From the NCBI GenBank assembly GCA_015067995.1, contig SVLJ01000002.1:1-64000 (forward strand): a stretch of DNA of 64,000 nucleotides, given 5' to 3'. Numbering within the stretch: position 1 is the first letter of the stretch; every line of letters begins with the position of its first letter. Shown here piece after piece: positions 1 to 7,910 of the stretch. The stretch comes from Oscillospiraceae bacterium (GTDB lineage: Bacteria > Bacillota > Clostridia > Oscillospirales > Oscillospiraceae). A program made the position numbers and the translations under genes. Below the pieces are notes generated by a model. It did no database searches and was not told the DNA's origin. It saw nothing but the letters and a program-made list of their open reading frames with translations.

Positions 1-61
1 GGAAAAATACCTTTTTCACATCTGCAAAATCGCTTGTAAAAATTTCGACCGTAGAAACGGC

Positions 62-88
62 GAAACCCCCGATAAAATCGGGGGTTTC
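62..88 (-). terminator. Hairpin terminator downstream of tRNA-Ser
   Basis: A perfect 12-bp stem (62-73 with 77-88) closes a 3-base loop just beyond the 3' end of the tRNA. On the minus strand its last arm ends in a short T run. It most likely ends the tRNA transcript. Confidence 0.7.
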
Positions 89-118
89 TTGGGCAATATC
101 TTTTTCATTGCCCTTTGA

Positions 119-209
119 TGGCGGAGATGGAGGGATTCGAACCCCCGGACGGTGTTACCCGTCAACTGATTTCGAGTCAGCCTCGTTACGACCACTTCGA
201 TACATCTCC
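119..209 (-). tRNA. tRNA-Ser (anticodon CGA)
   Basis: Read on the minus strand, this is a class II tRNA. Acceptor arm GGAGATG at 203-209 pairs with CATCTCC. The discriminator G at 122 is followed by an encoded CCA (119-121). The anticodon arm CTGA/TCAG holds loop CTCGAAA, giving anticodon CGA for serine codon UCG. A long variable arm and the T-loop GGTTCGAATCC are present. The long arm and G73 are the usual tRNA-Ser identity marks. Confidence 0.96.
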
Positions 210-249
210 CAATATTGCGTATTCCGCCATCTTTGAGCGGAACATATCT

Positions 250-278
250 ATTATAGCGGATTGTTTCCGGAAATGCAA
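250..278 (-). promoter_or_regulatory. Promoter of tRNA-Ser
   Basis: Minus-strand TTGCAT (273-278) and TATAAT (250-255) are separated by 17 bases and lie about 40 bases upstream of the mature tRNA 5' end. This is a near-consensus housekeeping promoter. Confidence 0.75.
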
Positions 279-300
279 CTTGTTTTCTGCGGGCTGTGGC

Positions 301-329
301 TTGTTCACGGCGGGGAAGTGTGGTATTCT
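301..329 (+). promoter_or_regulatory. Promoter of the AEC transporter gene
   Basis: TTGTTC (301-306), a 17-base spacer and TATTCT (324-329) with TGTGG just before it. It sits about 30 bases ahead of the GTG start at 362. Confidence 0.5.
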
Positions 330-361
330 GAAAAAAGCTTTGAAGAAAGAAGTGACGCGCT

Positions 362-1303
362 GTGCTATCCAATCTGTTGTTCAGCCTGAATACCTGTCTG
401 CCCATTTTCTTTTTGATGGGGCTGGGCTTTCTGCTGCGAAGCAAGGGCATCTTTGACGAAGCTTATGTAGATCGCAGCAGCTGGCTGGTGTTTCACATCC
501 TGCTGCCGGGCAAGCTGTTTCTGGACATTGCCCAGACGGATATTCATGCGGCCTTTGAGGGACGGTATACGACGGCGGTGCTCATCGGCGCCATGGTGCA
601 GTTTGTGCTGGCATGGCTGTGGGGCAATCTGCTGTGCCGTGACCGTGCCAGACAGAGCGCTTTTTCACACGCTTGCTTTCGCGGAAATTTTGCCTATGTG
701 GGTCTGGCGCTGATGCAGAACATATACGGCGAGGCCATTCCGGAAACGACGGTGATCACAGCGGTGGTGCTGATGCTCTATAACATTCAGGGCACCGTCC
801 TGATGACGGTCAAGGAAAGTCACGGCGGCGTGGATGTAAAGGGCATCCTGCTGAGCCTTGCCAAAAATCCCATGGTGCTGGCCATTGTGGCCGCAGTTCC
901 CTTTGCATGGCTGGAAGTGCAGCTGCCCTTTGTCGTGACCAAAAGCCTTGGATATCTGCAGGTATCCGCCGGGCCTCTGGCACTGTTGGTGGTAGGCGCC
1001 GGCATCCGGCTGTCCGCCGTCCGCAGCGACATGCCGCTGCTGCTGAAGATCAGCGCTGTCAAGCTGGTGATCCAGCCGCTGATGTGGGTGGCGCTGTGCC
1101 TTGCCATGGGTCTTACCCATCGGCAGATGGTGACGGCGGTGGTTGCCGGAGGTATGCCCACGGCGGTGAATACCTATATCATCACCAAGCGCATGGGCGG
1201 TGACGGTGATCTGGCCAGCGGCGCGGTGGTTATCAGCCATCTTCTGTCCATGGTGACCATGACGGCGATGATCTTCCTGATGAAAACCGCCGGCTGGATC
1301 TGA
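362..1303 (+). CDS. AEC family (auxin efflux carrier-like) transporter
   Basis: A 313-residue very hydrophobic protein with about ten predicted membrane segments in two halves, as in the bacterial AEC/MdcF-like carriers. The N-terminus (LSNLLFSLNTCLPIFFLMGLG) starts directly in a membrane helix. A polar GNFAYVGLAL segment in the first half and GGMPTAVNTYIITKRMGGD near the end match the family's conserved half-helix regions. The start is GTG; the preceding purine-rich stretch AAGAAAGAAG is a weak ribosome site. These carriers usually export organic acids, but the substrate cannot be read from sequence. It is monocistronic, ending in a shared hairpin with the convergent radical SAM gene. Confidence 0.85.
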   Translation: MLSNLLFSLNTCLPIFFLMGLGFLLRSKGIFDEAYVDRSSWLVFHILLPGKLFLDIAQTDIHAAFEGRYTTAVLIGAMVQFVLAWLWGNLLCRDRARQSAFSHACFRGNFAYVGLALMQNIYGEAIPETTVITAVVLMLYNIQGTVLMTVKESHGGVDVKGILLSLAKNPMVLAIVAAVPFAWLEVQLPFVVTKSLGYLQVSAGPLALLVVGAGIRLSAVRSDMPLLLKISAVKLVIQPLMWVALCLAMGLTHRQMVTAVVAGGMPTAVNTYIITKRMGGDGDLASGAVVISHLLSMVTMTAMIFLMKTAGWI

Positions 1304-1310
1304 AAAGACC

Positions 1311-1342
1311 AAAGTCCTGAGGGGATTCCCTCAGGACTTTTT
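1311..1342. terminator. Bidirectional terminator between AEC transporter and radical SAM gene
   Basis: A 13-bp perfect stem (1311-1323 with 1328-1340) has a GATT loop and T runs on both sides. The stop codon of the minus-strand radical SAM gene (1331-1333) lies inside the hairpin, so the last codons of that gene form the terminator. Confidence 0.85.
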
Positions 1343-1972
1343 GACATCTGTTTGATAGGTGAAGAGGTCAAAGTGCGTTACGCCCATGGCGGCAAGATGC
1401 ATTTTGCTGCGCTCCCGGTCAGCATCAGTGTTATAGCCGGGGATCAGGGGCAGACGCACAGTGATCCGCTCCGGGCCCGCTGCCGCCAGCAGCCATTCCA
1501 GATTTTCCAGCATCGGAAAGTTATCTTTTCCTGTGTAACGGCGGTAGATGTCATGGTCAACATCTTTACAGTCCACATAGAACATGTCGATGCACTGTGC
1601 CGCTGTTTGCACGTTTTTCAAGGGGACGGAAAGGGAGGTTTCCGCGCACAGATGCCAGCTTTCCCCGCAGAGGGCGCGGAACTCCCGGAGGAAGGCCGGG
1701 TACAGCAGCGGCTCACCGCCGCCGAAGGTAACGCCGCCGCCGGTGGAGAGAAAATACAGCTCATCGACTTTGACCTGATCGTAAAGCTGCTGTGGGGTCA
1801 TCATGGTGCGGCGGGTATCCTCGGCGAAGGAGAAGGGGTTGATGCAATACCGGCAGCGCAGGGGACAGCCGTGGAAGCAGACCAGGGTGGTGATGCCCTG
1901 CCCGTCCGTCTGCATCCGGTGCCTCGCGGCGGTGATCACCGGCGCGGTCACGGCGCAAGTATTCTTCTCCAT
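1331..1972 (-). CDS. Radical SAM protein of the glycyl-radical-activase-like type
   Basis: 213 residues. The [4Fe-4S]-binding motif CxxxCxxC is seen as CPLRCRYC at residues 36-43, preceded by a GQGITTLVCFHG strand typical of pyruvate formate-lyase-activase-like proteins. The SAM-binding GGGEP follows at 84-88. No extra ferredoxin-type cluster domain is inserted, so this is a minimal activase fold. No glycyl radical enzyme is encoded nearby. Instead the gene lies 3 bases after a small Cys-rich membrane protein gene in the same operon, so the substrate may be that protein. The reaction is unknown; only the radical SAM chemistry is supported. Confidence 0.85.
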   Translation of the reverse strand: MEKNTCAVTAPVITAARHRMQTDGQGITTLVCFHGCPLRCRYCINPFSFAEDTRRTMMTPQQLYDQVKVDELYFLSTGGGVTFGGGEPLLYPAFLREFRALCGESWHLCAETSLSVPLKNVQTAAQCIDMFYVDCKDVDHDIYRRYTGKDNFPMLENLEWLLAAAGPERITVRLPLIPGYNTDADRERSKMHLAAMGVTHFDLFTYQTDVKKS

Positions 1973-1975
1973 GGC

Positions 1976-2422
1976 TCAGCTGGGGTCGGGGACTTCGCCG
2001 GGGAACAGCTCGGGCGTTGCGTCAGGGATATAGGCGATATCGCCCTGCAGGACGATCTCCTGCTGTTCGGGATAGGGCGGTGCGCCCGTGGTGGCGATTA
2101 CTTCGCTGGTTTCTGCCGGAGCATTGCCTATGGGATAACTGCCCATGGGAGGCCCTTCCTGTGGAAAAAAATTATCCACAGAACAGCCGGTAGCGGTCAC
2201 CACCATGGCGGCTGCGATACCGGCCACCGCCACGGCCCTGCCGGTGCGGCGGCGCTTTTCCAGCTCCTGCTCCAGATAGCGCAGCTCTGCCTCGCACTTG
2301 GGGCAGGTTCCGGTGCAGTCACCCTGGAAGGTGCATTCCGAGGTGACGAACGCAATGTCGTTGTTCCGGGCGATTTCCCGTCGGATCTCCTTGAGGATCT
2401 TGCATTTGCTTTTTCCGTTCAT
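1976..2422 (-). CDS. Small Cys-rich membrane-anchored protein, partner of radical SAM gene
   Basis: 148 residues, function unknown. The N-terminal 58 residues are charged, with five cysteines (C7, C30, C36, C40, C43) and the phrase GDCTGTCPKCEAELRYLEQEL, which looks like a metal- or cluster-binding knuckle followed by a short amphipathic helix. A hydrophobic stretch at about 63-79 follows, ending in a lipobox-like TGC (C80). The C-terminal 68 residues are Pro/Glu/Gly-rich and probably unstructured. It is the first gene of a two-gene operon with the radical SAM gene 3 bases downstream. It could be a maturase substrate or scaffold, but no product is claimed. Confidence 0.7.
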   Translation of the reverse strand: MNGKSKCKILKEIRREIARNNDIAFVTSECTFQGDCTGTCPKCEAELRYLEQELEKRRRTGRAVAVAGIAAAMVVTATGCSVDNFFPQEGPPMGSYPIGNAPAETSEVIATTGAPPYPEQQEIVLQGDIAYIPDATPELFPGEVPDPS

Positions 2423-2530
2423 AGGCTGCTCCTTTCCGGTGCTTTATGAATACAGACGGAAGAAAAACGGAAAAAGTTCCCAAACGGGGGACAAAAGTTT
2501 TTGTGCTGCGGAAAGTGGGCAATGTTTCCG

Positions 2531-2559
2531 TTGAAGAAACGGGGAAGACCTGTCATAAT
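2531..2559 (+). promoter_or_regulatory. Promoter of the GTPase-NYN gene
   Basis: TTGAAG (2531-2536), 17 bases, CATAAT (2554-2559). It lies 40 bases ahead of the preferred ATG at 2599 and downstream of the alternative ATG at 2446, so it supports the later start. Confidence 0.55.
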
Positions 2560-2598
2560 AGTAAAAAAGAACTCTTGCAGGAAAGTGATCGTGACGAT

Positions 2599-5259
2599 AT
2601 GAAACGGATTTGTACGGGCATCCTCGCCCACGTGGACGCCGGAAAAACCACTCTTTCCGAGGCGCTGCTGTACTGCAGCGGCGCGGTGCGGAAGCTGGGG
2701 CGCGTGGATCATCAGGATGCGTTTTTGGATACGGATACGCTGGAGCGTGAGCGTGGTATCACCATTTTCTCCAAGCAGGCGCGGTTGACGTGGGAGGACA
2801 CGGAGCTGCAGCTGCTGGACACGCCGGGGCATGTGGATTTCTCCGCCGAGGCGGAGCGCACCCTGCAGGTGTTGGACTGCGCCGTACTGGTCATCAGCGG
2901 CAGTGACGGCGTACAGGGACACACCCGCACCCTTTGGCGTCTGCTGGAAACCTATCATGTGCCGGTCTTTGTCTTTGTCAACAAGATGGATCTGGCGGGC
3001 ACGGACAGGGAAGGACTGCTGGCGGAGCTGCGCGCCTGCTTTGGCGACGGCTGCGTGGATTTCGGCGCACCGGAGGAGGCACGCGGAGAACAGCTGGCTC
3101 TGTGCGGTGAGGAGGCGCTGACGGAGTATCTGGAAACCGGCACTGTCGGCAGTGATACCATTTCCTCTCTCATCGGCGCACGAAAGCTGTTTCCTGTGCG
3201 GTTCGGGGCGGCGCTGAAGCTGGACGGCGTGGAGGAATTTCTCGCAGATCTGGCAGACTTCGCTCCGGTGCGGCAGCCGCTGCCGGAGTTTGCCGCCAGA
3301 GTGTATAAGATCACCCGCGACCCTCAGGGCGCGCGGCTCACATGGATGCGGATCACCGGCGGCACATTGCGGGTGAAGGATGTGCTCAGCGGCGGCAGCG
3401 GGGAAGAGGTCTGGCAGGAGAAGGTGGATCAGATCCGCCTCTATTCCGGCGAGAAGTTCCGTCTGGCGGAGGAAGCCGCGGCGGGAACGGTATGCGCCGT
3501 CACCGGCCTGACCCATACCCGTCCCGGACAGGGACTGGGCGCACAGCCGGACGCGGAGCTGCCGGTGCTGGAGCCGGTTTTGAGCTACCGTGTGCTGCTG
3601 CCGGACGGTGTGCCGCCCCATACAGCGCTGCAGAAGCTGCGGATGCTGGAGGAGGAAGACCCTCAGCTGCACCTGACATGGAACGAGGACACCCGTGAGA
3701 TCGGTGTCCAGCTGATGGGCACCGTCCAGCTGGAGGTACTGCAGCGTCTGGTAGCAGACCGGTTCAGTATGCAGGTGGAATTTGGCGCGGGCAAGGTGGT
3801 GTATCGGGAGACCATTGCTGACACGGTGGAGGGCATCGGACACTTTGAGCCCCTGCGGCATTATGCGGAGGTGCATCTGCTGCTGGAGCCCGGTGCACCG
3901 GGCAGCGGTCTGCAGTTTGCGTCGAACGTTTCCGAGGACGAGCTGGACCGCAACTGGCAGCGGCTGATCCTCACCCATCTGGAAGAGCGTGTGCATTACG
4001 GCGTCCTCACCGGGTCGCCCATTACAGATATGAAAATCACCGTCATTGCCGGCCGTGCCCATCTGAAGCATACTGAGGGCGGCGATTTCCGGCAGGCCAC
4101 ATGGCGGGCGGTGCGTCACGGGCTCATGCAGGCGCAGTCCGTGCTGCTGGAGCCGTGGTATGATTTCCGGCTGGAGCTGCCCTCGGAATCCGTAGGCCGT
4201 GCTATGACGGATATCCAGCGGATGGGTGGTGAAATGCAGCCGCCGGAAACGGCGGGGGAGGAAACCAGCCTCACCGGAAGCGCGCCGGTATCCGCTCTGC
4301 GTGACTATGCCGCCGAGGTGACCGCCTATACCCGCGGCCGTGGACGGCTCAGCTGCATCCCCTGTGGCTACCGTCCCTGCGGCGACCAGGAGGCCGCTGT
4401 GGCAGAGCGGGGCTACGACCCGGAGCGGGACGTGTGGAACCCGGCGGACTCCGTCTTCTGTGATCATAGCAGCGGCGGTATTGTGCCGTGGCGGGAGGTG
4501 GCGGCTATGGCGCATATCCCGCCACGGCGTCAGCGGTGTCAGCAGGAGCAGCAGACGGTGCCTGTCCGGATTGCCAGAAGCACACCTGTCGGCGGTTCCT
4601 TCGAGGAGGACAAGGAGCTGCAGGCCATCTTTGAGCGCACCTACGGCGCGGTGAAGCGGCGGGGGATGCTTCCCATGGAGCAGGTACGGCGTCAGGAAGC
4701 GTTGGCGGAGCGGCGTTACATCAAGCCCCAGAACACCGGCCCGGAATATCTGCTGGTGGACGGCTACAACATTATATTTGCGTGGGACGAGCTGAAGGCG
4801 GTGGCAAAGGAAAATCTGGACGCTGCCCGGAAGAATCTCATGGATGTACTCAGCAACTATCAGGGCTTTAAGAAGAACATCGTCATTCTGGTGTTCGACG
4901 CCTATAAGGTGCAGGGAAACCCCGGCAGCGTGGAGAAGTACCACAACATTGATGTGGTGTATACCAAAGAGTCCCAGACGGCGGACGCCTACATCGAAAA
5001 GGCTACCTATGAACTGAGCCGCAGCAATCGCGTCCGGGTAGCCACCTCCGACAATACAGAGCAGCTGATCATTCTCGGTCACGGCGCACTGCGTGTCTCC
5101 GCCTCTGCCTTCCGGGAAGAGGTGGAATCCGTGGAGGGACAGATCGCTGCTCTGCTGAGCCGCAGCAATGCTTCCGGCGGCAGAACCCGGTCTGTGGCTG
5201 CCGCGCTGGAAAAGGCGGCAAAGAAAGCTGTAGATGATAACAGTATAAGAAAATTGTGA
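2599..5259 (+). CDS. TetM/EF-G-like translational GTPase fused to a C-terminal NYN (YacP/Rae1-like) nuclease domain
   Basis: 886 residues. The GTPase part shows G1 AHVDAGKT (10-17), the switch RERGITI (50-56), DTPGHVDF (74-81) and NKMD (128-131). EF-G-like domains II to V follow, resembling ribosomal protection proteins of the TetM/O/W group rather than canonical EF-G. From residue 716 an NYN/PIN-like domain begins (EYLLVDGYNIIF), with the spaced acidic residues D721, D767, D796 and D818 expected for metal-dependent RNA cleavage. The frame is open back to an ATG at 2446. I chose 2599 because homology begins there (MKRICTGILAHVDAGKTT), a promoter lies just upstream, and AGGAAAG precedes it, although 13 bases away. 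Ribosome binding is inferred from the family; cleavage is inferred from the domain. Confidence 0.85.
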   Translation: MKRICTGILAHVDAGKTTLSEALLYCSGAVRKLGRVDHQDAFLDTDTLERERGITIFSKQARLTWEDTELQLLDTPGHVDFSAEAERTLQVLDCAVLVISGSDGVQGHTRTLWRLLETYHVPVFVFVNKMDLAGTDREGLLAELRACFGDGCVDFGAPEEARGEQLALCGEEALTEYLETGTVGSDTISSLIGARKLFPVRFGAALKLDGVEEFLADLADFAPVRQPLPEFAARVYKITRDPQGARLTWMRITGGTLRVKDVLSGGSGEEVWQEKVDQIRLYSGEKFRLAEEAAAGTVCAVTGLTHTRPGQGLGAQPDAELPVLEPVLSYRVLLPDGVPPHTALQKLRMLEEEDPQLHLTWNEDTREIGVQLMGTVQLEVLQRLVADRFSMQVEFGAGKVVYRETIADTVEGIGHFEPLRHYAEVHLLLEPGAPGSGLQFASNVSEDELDRNWQRLILTHLEERVHYGVLTGSPITDMKITVIAGRAHLKHTEGGDFRQATWRAVRHGLMQAQSVLLEPWYDFRLELPSESVGRAMTDIQRMGGEMQPPETAGEETSLTGSAPVSALRDYAAEVTAYTRGRGRLSCIPCGYRPCGDQEAAVAERGYDPERDVWNPADSVFCDHSSGGIVPWREVAAMAHIPPRRQRCQQEQQTVPVRIARSTPVGGSFEEDKELQAIFERTYGAVKRRGMLPMEQVRRQEALAERRYIKPQNTGPEYLLVDGYNIIFAWDELKAVAKENLDAARKNLMDVLSNYQGFKKNIVILVFDAYKVQGNPGSVEKYHNIDVVYTKESQTADAYIEKATYELSRSNRVRVATSDNTEQLIILGHGALRVSASAFREEVESVEGQIAALLSRSNASGGRTRSVAAALEKAAKKAVDDNSIRKL

Positions 5260-5323
5260 TTCTGGCATACCGGGAATTAGTAATACTGATATCGGATATT
5301 CGAAATTGATAACGCGATGAGGC

Positions 5324-5352
5324 TTGCCTGACGCAGTTGTATTTGTTACAAT
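5324..5352 (+). promoter_or_regulatory. Promoter of fhs
   Basis: TTGCCT (5324-5329), 17 bases, TACAAT (5347-5352), giving a leader of about 90 bases that contains a small GCCGG/CCGGC hairpin ahead of the SD site. Confidence 0.5.
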
Positions 5353-5446
5353 GACCACGTTGCCTGAAGGCGACAGACAACCATACACACATATATACAA
5401 TCAATACGGAATTGCCGGTGCTGTCCGGCGGAAAGTGGAGGGAGTC

Positions 5447-7114
5447 ATGTTCAAAAGTGATATTCAGATCGCCCAGGAGGCGACCATGCTGCCCATCAGT
5501 GAGATCGCTGCCTCGCTGGGAATTGGTGAAGAAGCGCTGGAGCCCTATGGCCGTACCAAGGGCAAGCTGGACATCCATGCGCTGAAGGACAAGCCCCGCA
5601 AGGGCAAGCTGATCCTGGTCACCGCCATCAATCCAACCCCTGCCGGTGAGGGCAAGACCACTACCTCTGTGGGTCTGGCGGATGCGCTGCACAAGTTGGA
5701 TCAGAATGTGGTGCTGTGCCTCCGTGAGCCCTCTTTGGGCCCTGTGTTTGGCGTCAAGGGCGGCGCTGCCGGCGGCGGCTATGCACAGGTGGTTCCCATG
5801 GAGGATATCAACCTCCACTTCACCGGTGACTTCCACGCCATCGGCGCAGCCAACAACCTGCTGGCCGCCATGCTGGACAACCACATTCAGCAGGGCAACG
5901 AGCTGGACATCGATGTGCGCCGCATCACCTGGAAGCGCTGCGTGGATATGAATGACCGTCAGCTGCGCAATATCGTGTGCGGTCTGGGCGGCAAGGCCAA
6001 CGGTGTGCCCCGTGAGGATGGCTACGATATCACCGTGGCCAGTGAGATCATGGCTGTTTTGTGTCTGGCCACCAGCCTTACCGACCTGAAGGCGCGTCTG
6101 GCCCGCATGGTGGTGGGCTACACCCGTTCCGACAAGCCGGTTACCGCTGCCGATCTCAAGGCCGAGGGCGCCATGGCTGCGCTGCTGAAGGATGCCATCA
6201 AGCCCAATCTGGTGCAGACGCTGGAGCATACTCCTGCTCTGATCCACGGCGGCCCCTTCGCCAACATTGCCCACGGCTGCAACTCCATTCTGGCCACCGA
6301 GACTGCTCTGAAGCTGGGTGACTATGTGGTTACTGAGGCAGGTTTCGGCGCCGATCTGGGTGCTGAGAAGTTTTTGGACATCAAGTGCCGCGCCGGTGGC
6401 CTGACTCCCTCTGCCGTTGTGGTGGTGGCCACCGTCCGCGCTCTGAAGCATCACGGCGGCGTTGCCAAGGCCGATCTGAACAACGAGAATCTGGACGCTC
6501 TGGAGAAGGGTCTGCCCAACCTGCTCCAGCATGTTGGCAACATCACCAATGTCTACGGCCTGCCCTGCGTGGTGGCCATCAATGCATTCCCCACCGACAC
6601 CGCTGCCGAGCTGAAGCTGGTGGAGGAGAAGTGCCGCGAGCTGGGTGTCAACGTGGCTCTGTCCGAGGTATGGGCCAAGGGCGGCGAGGGCGGCAAGGCT
6701 CTGGCTGAGGAAGTTATGCGCCTGTGTGAGCAGCCCTCTCAGTTCCGCTTCTGCTACGAGTCCGACGCTTCCATCGAGGAGAAGCTGAACGCCATCGCCA
6801 CCAGAATCTATCATGCCGACGGCGTGGATCTGCTGCCCAACGCAAAGAAGCAGCTGCAGCAGCTGAACGCTCTGGGCTATGACAAGCTGCCTATCTGCAT
6901 GGCCAAGACCCAGTACAGCTTCTCTGACGATGCCGCCAAGCTGGGCGCACCCAAGGATTTCCGCATCACCGTCCGGAATCTGAAGGTTTCTGCCGGTGCA
7001 GGCTTCATCGTGGCACTTACCGGTGACATCATGACCATGCCCGGTTTGCCCAAGGTACCTGCCGCGGAAAAGATCGACGTAGACGCAGACGGTAAGATCT
7101 CCGGCCTGTTCTGA
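5447..7114 (+). CDS. fhs: Formate--tetrahydrofolate ligase
   Basis: 555 residues, the normal size of the family. It makes 10-formyl-THF from formate, ATP and THF in the cytoplasm and feeds purine synthesis and, in acetogens, the methyl branch of the Wood-Ljungdahl pathway. The ATP-binding loop TPAGEGKTT is near residue 65. Other long conserved blocks include [22 protein letters not shown] (split here for length: [10 protein letters not shown], then VKGGAAGGG) and [11 protein letters not shown] near the C-terminus. GGAGGG lies 4 bases before the ATG at 5447. It is monocistronic between its own promoter and a strong terminator, and lies beside the folate uptake and polyglutamylation genes, forming a C1/folate neighbourhood. 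Confidence 0.97.
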   Translation: MFKSDIQIAQEATMLPISEIAASLGIGEEALEPYGRTKGKLDIHALKDKPRKGKLILVTAINPTPAGEGKTTTSVGLADALHKLDQNVVLCLREPSLGPVFGVKGGAAGGGYAQVVPMEDINLHFTGDFHAIGAANNLLAAMLDNHIQQGNELDIDVRRITWKRCVDMNDRQLRNIVCGLGGKANGVPREDGYDITVASEIMAVLCLATSLTDLKARLARMVVGYTRSDKPVTAADLKAEGAMAALLKDAIKPNLVQTLEHTPALIHGGPFANIAHGCNSILATETALKLGDYVVTEAGFGADLGAEKFLDIKCRAGGLTPSAVVVVATVRALKHHGGVAKADLNNENLDALEKGLPNLLQHVGNITNVYGLPCVVAINAFPTDTAAELKLVEEKCRELGVNVALSEVWAKGGEGGKALAEEVMRLCEQPSQFRFCYESDASIEEKLNAIATRIYHADGVDLLPNAKKQLQQLNALGYDKLPICMAKTQYSFSDDAAKLGAPKDFRITVRNLKVSAGAGFIVALTGDIMTMPGLPKVPAAEKIDVDADGKISGLF

Positions 7115-7136
7115 TAAACCACCGGTTATTTTCGCC

Positions 7137-7177
7137 AATACGCTGTCCTGCTTTTCTGTGGGACAGCGTATTTTTTA
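7137..7177 (+). terminator. Terminator of fhs
   Basis: A 12-bp stem (7137-7148 with 7161-7172) is followed by a run of six T, a classic intrinsic terminator. Confidence 0.9.
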
Positions 7178-7215
7178 CGAACTCGCCAAAAATACAAAAA
7201 ATGTGAAAATAAAGA

Positions 7216-7243
7216 TGTACAGCGGGTGAGAGTGTGGTATACT
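7216..7243 (+). promoter_or_regulatory. Extended -10 promoter of folT-folC
   Basis: TATACT (7238-7243) is preceded by TGG, an extended -10. A poor -35 (TGTACA, 7216-7221) lies 16 bases upstream. Transcription would begin at about 7250, right at the start of the THF riboswitch. Confidence 0.6.
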
Positions 7244-7251
7244 GATTTCGA

Positions 7252-7350
7252 TGACAGAGTAGGGATCGGCGCGTCAAGTGCCGGCGGATGGGAAGTCGCC
7301 GCCGGACGAAGGATTGCTCCGCGATGCCGTCCCGCATCCGCTGCCACGCC
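7252..7350 (+). promoter_or_regulatory. Tetrahydrofolate (THF) riboswitch
   Basis: The segment follows the THF riboswitch consensus in order: AGAGTAGG, then GCGTCAAGTGCCGG, GGATGGGA, GTCGCCGCCGG, ACGAAGG and the closing CATCCGCTG. The outer GGGATCGGC pairs with GCCGTCCC. The downstream gene encodes an S-component of the FolT type, the commonest THF riboswitch target. Binding of reduced folate should reduce expression of folT and folC. Confidence 0.88.
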
Positions 7351-7367
7351 TGTGAGACCATCTGCGG

Positions 7368-7399
7368 CCTCCTTCTGTGGCAACCGACACAGAAGGAGG
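7368..7399 (+). promoter_or_regulatory. SD-sequestering hairpin of the THF riboswitch
   Basis: CCTCCTTCTGTG (7368-7379) pairs perfectly with CACAGAAGGAGG (7388-7399). The second arm contains the whole folT ribosome binding site AAGGAGG, 9 bases before the ATG. No T run follows, so this is an on/off switch for translation rather than a terminator. Confidence 0.85.
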
Positions 7400-7408
7400 T
7401 CGTGTTGC

Positions 7409-7909
7409 ATGAATCACGAAAAGACGAAGAAACTCACCACGCTGGCCATTCTGGTGGCCATGCACATCATCCTGTCCCGGTTTCTGTCCTATTCCGTCTG
7501 GAATATGAAGATCGGATTTGATTTCCTGCCGGTGGCTGTGGCTGCTGTGCTGTACGGCCCGGCGGGAGCCGCTGCAGTGGGTGCGCTGGGCGACTTTGTG
7601 GGTGCGATCCTGTTCCCCATCGGCCCCTATTTCCCGGGCTATACCCTGTCTGCCGCCCTCAGCGGCGCTGTACTGGGTGTCTTCCTGCATAAGCACCAGC
7701 CGCTGCCCCGTGTACTGGGCGCGGTGGCTGTGAACCAGTGGCTCATCAGTCTGCTGCTGACCAGCTTCTGGATCTCCTTTACCAACCTCACACCGTACTG
7801 GCCCGTGGTGTGGACCCGCGTCCCCCAGTGTGCCATCATGACTATTCTGCAGATTCCGGTGCTGATGCTGCTGCCCCGGCTGCTGCGGAGCATCAAGGGA
7901 GGAAGATGA
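7409..7909 (+). CDS. folT: Folate ECF transporter S component
   Basis: 166 residues, about six membrane segments. It begins with a short charged tail (MNHEKTKKLTTLAILVAMHII) leading into the first helix, as in ECF S-components that bind the shared energising module. The family is FolT, by its length, the GPAGAAAVGALGDFVGAILFP loop and the THF riboswitch directly upstream. It would capture folate or reduced folate at the membrane. The ATG at 7409 has a strong SD that is hidden by the hairpin at 7368-7399. folC starts 1 base after its stop, so uptake and polyglutamylation are co-expressed. The EcfA and EcfT partners are not in this window. Confidence 0.88.
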   Translation: MNHEKTKKLTTLAILVAMHIILSRFLSYSVWNMKIGFDFLPVAVAAVLYGPAGAAAVGALGDFVGAILFPIGPYFPGYTLSAALSGAVLGVFLHKHQPLPRVLGAVAVNQWLISLLLTSFWISFTNLTPYWPVVWTRVPQCAIMTILQIPVLMLLPRLLRSIKGGR

Positions 7910-7910
7910 T

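Noticed and set aside
2446-2598. N-terminal extension of 51 codons on the GTPase-NYN protein
   Set aside because: The predicted promoter at 2531-2559 lies inside it and homology begins at 2599.
2419-7138. Long minus-strand frames (993 and 689 codons) opposite the GTPase-NYN and fhs genes
   Set aside because: Antisense shadows of well-supported genes; no domain is recognisable.
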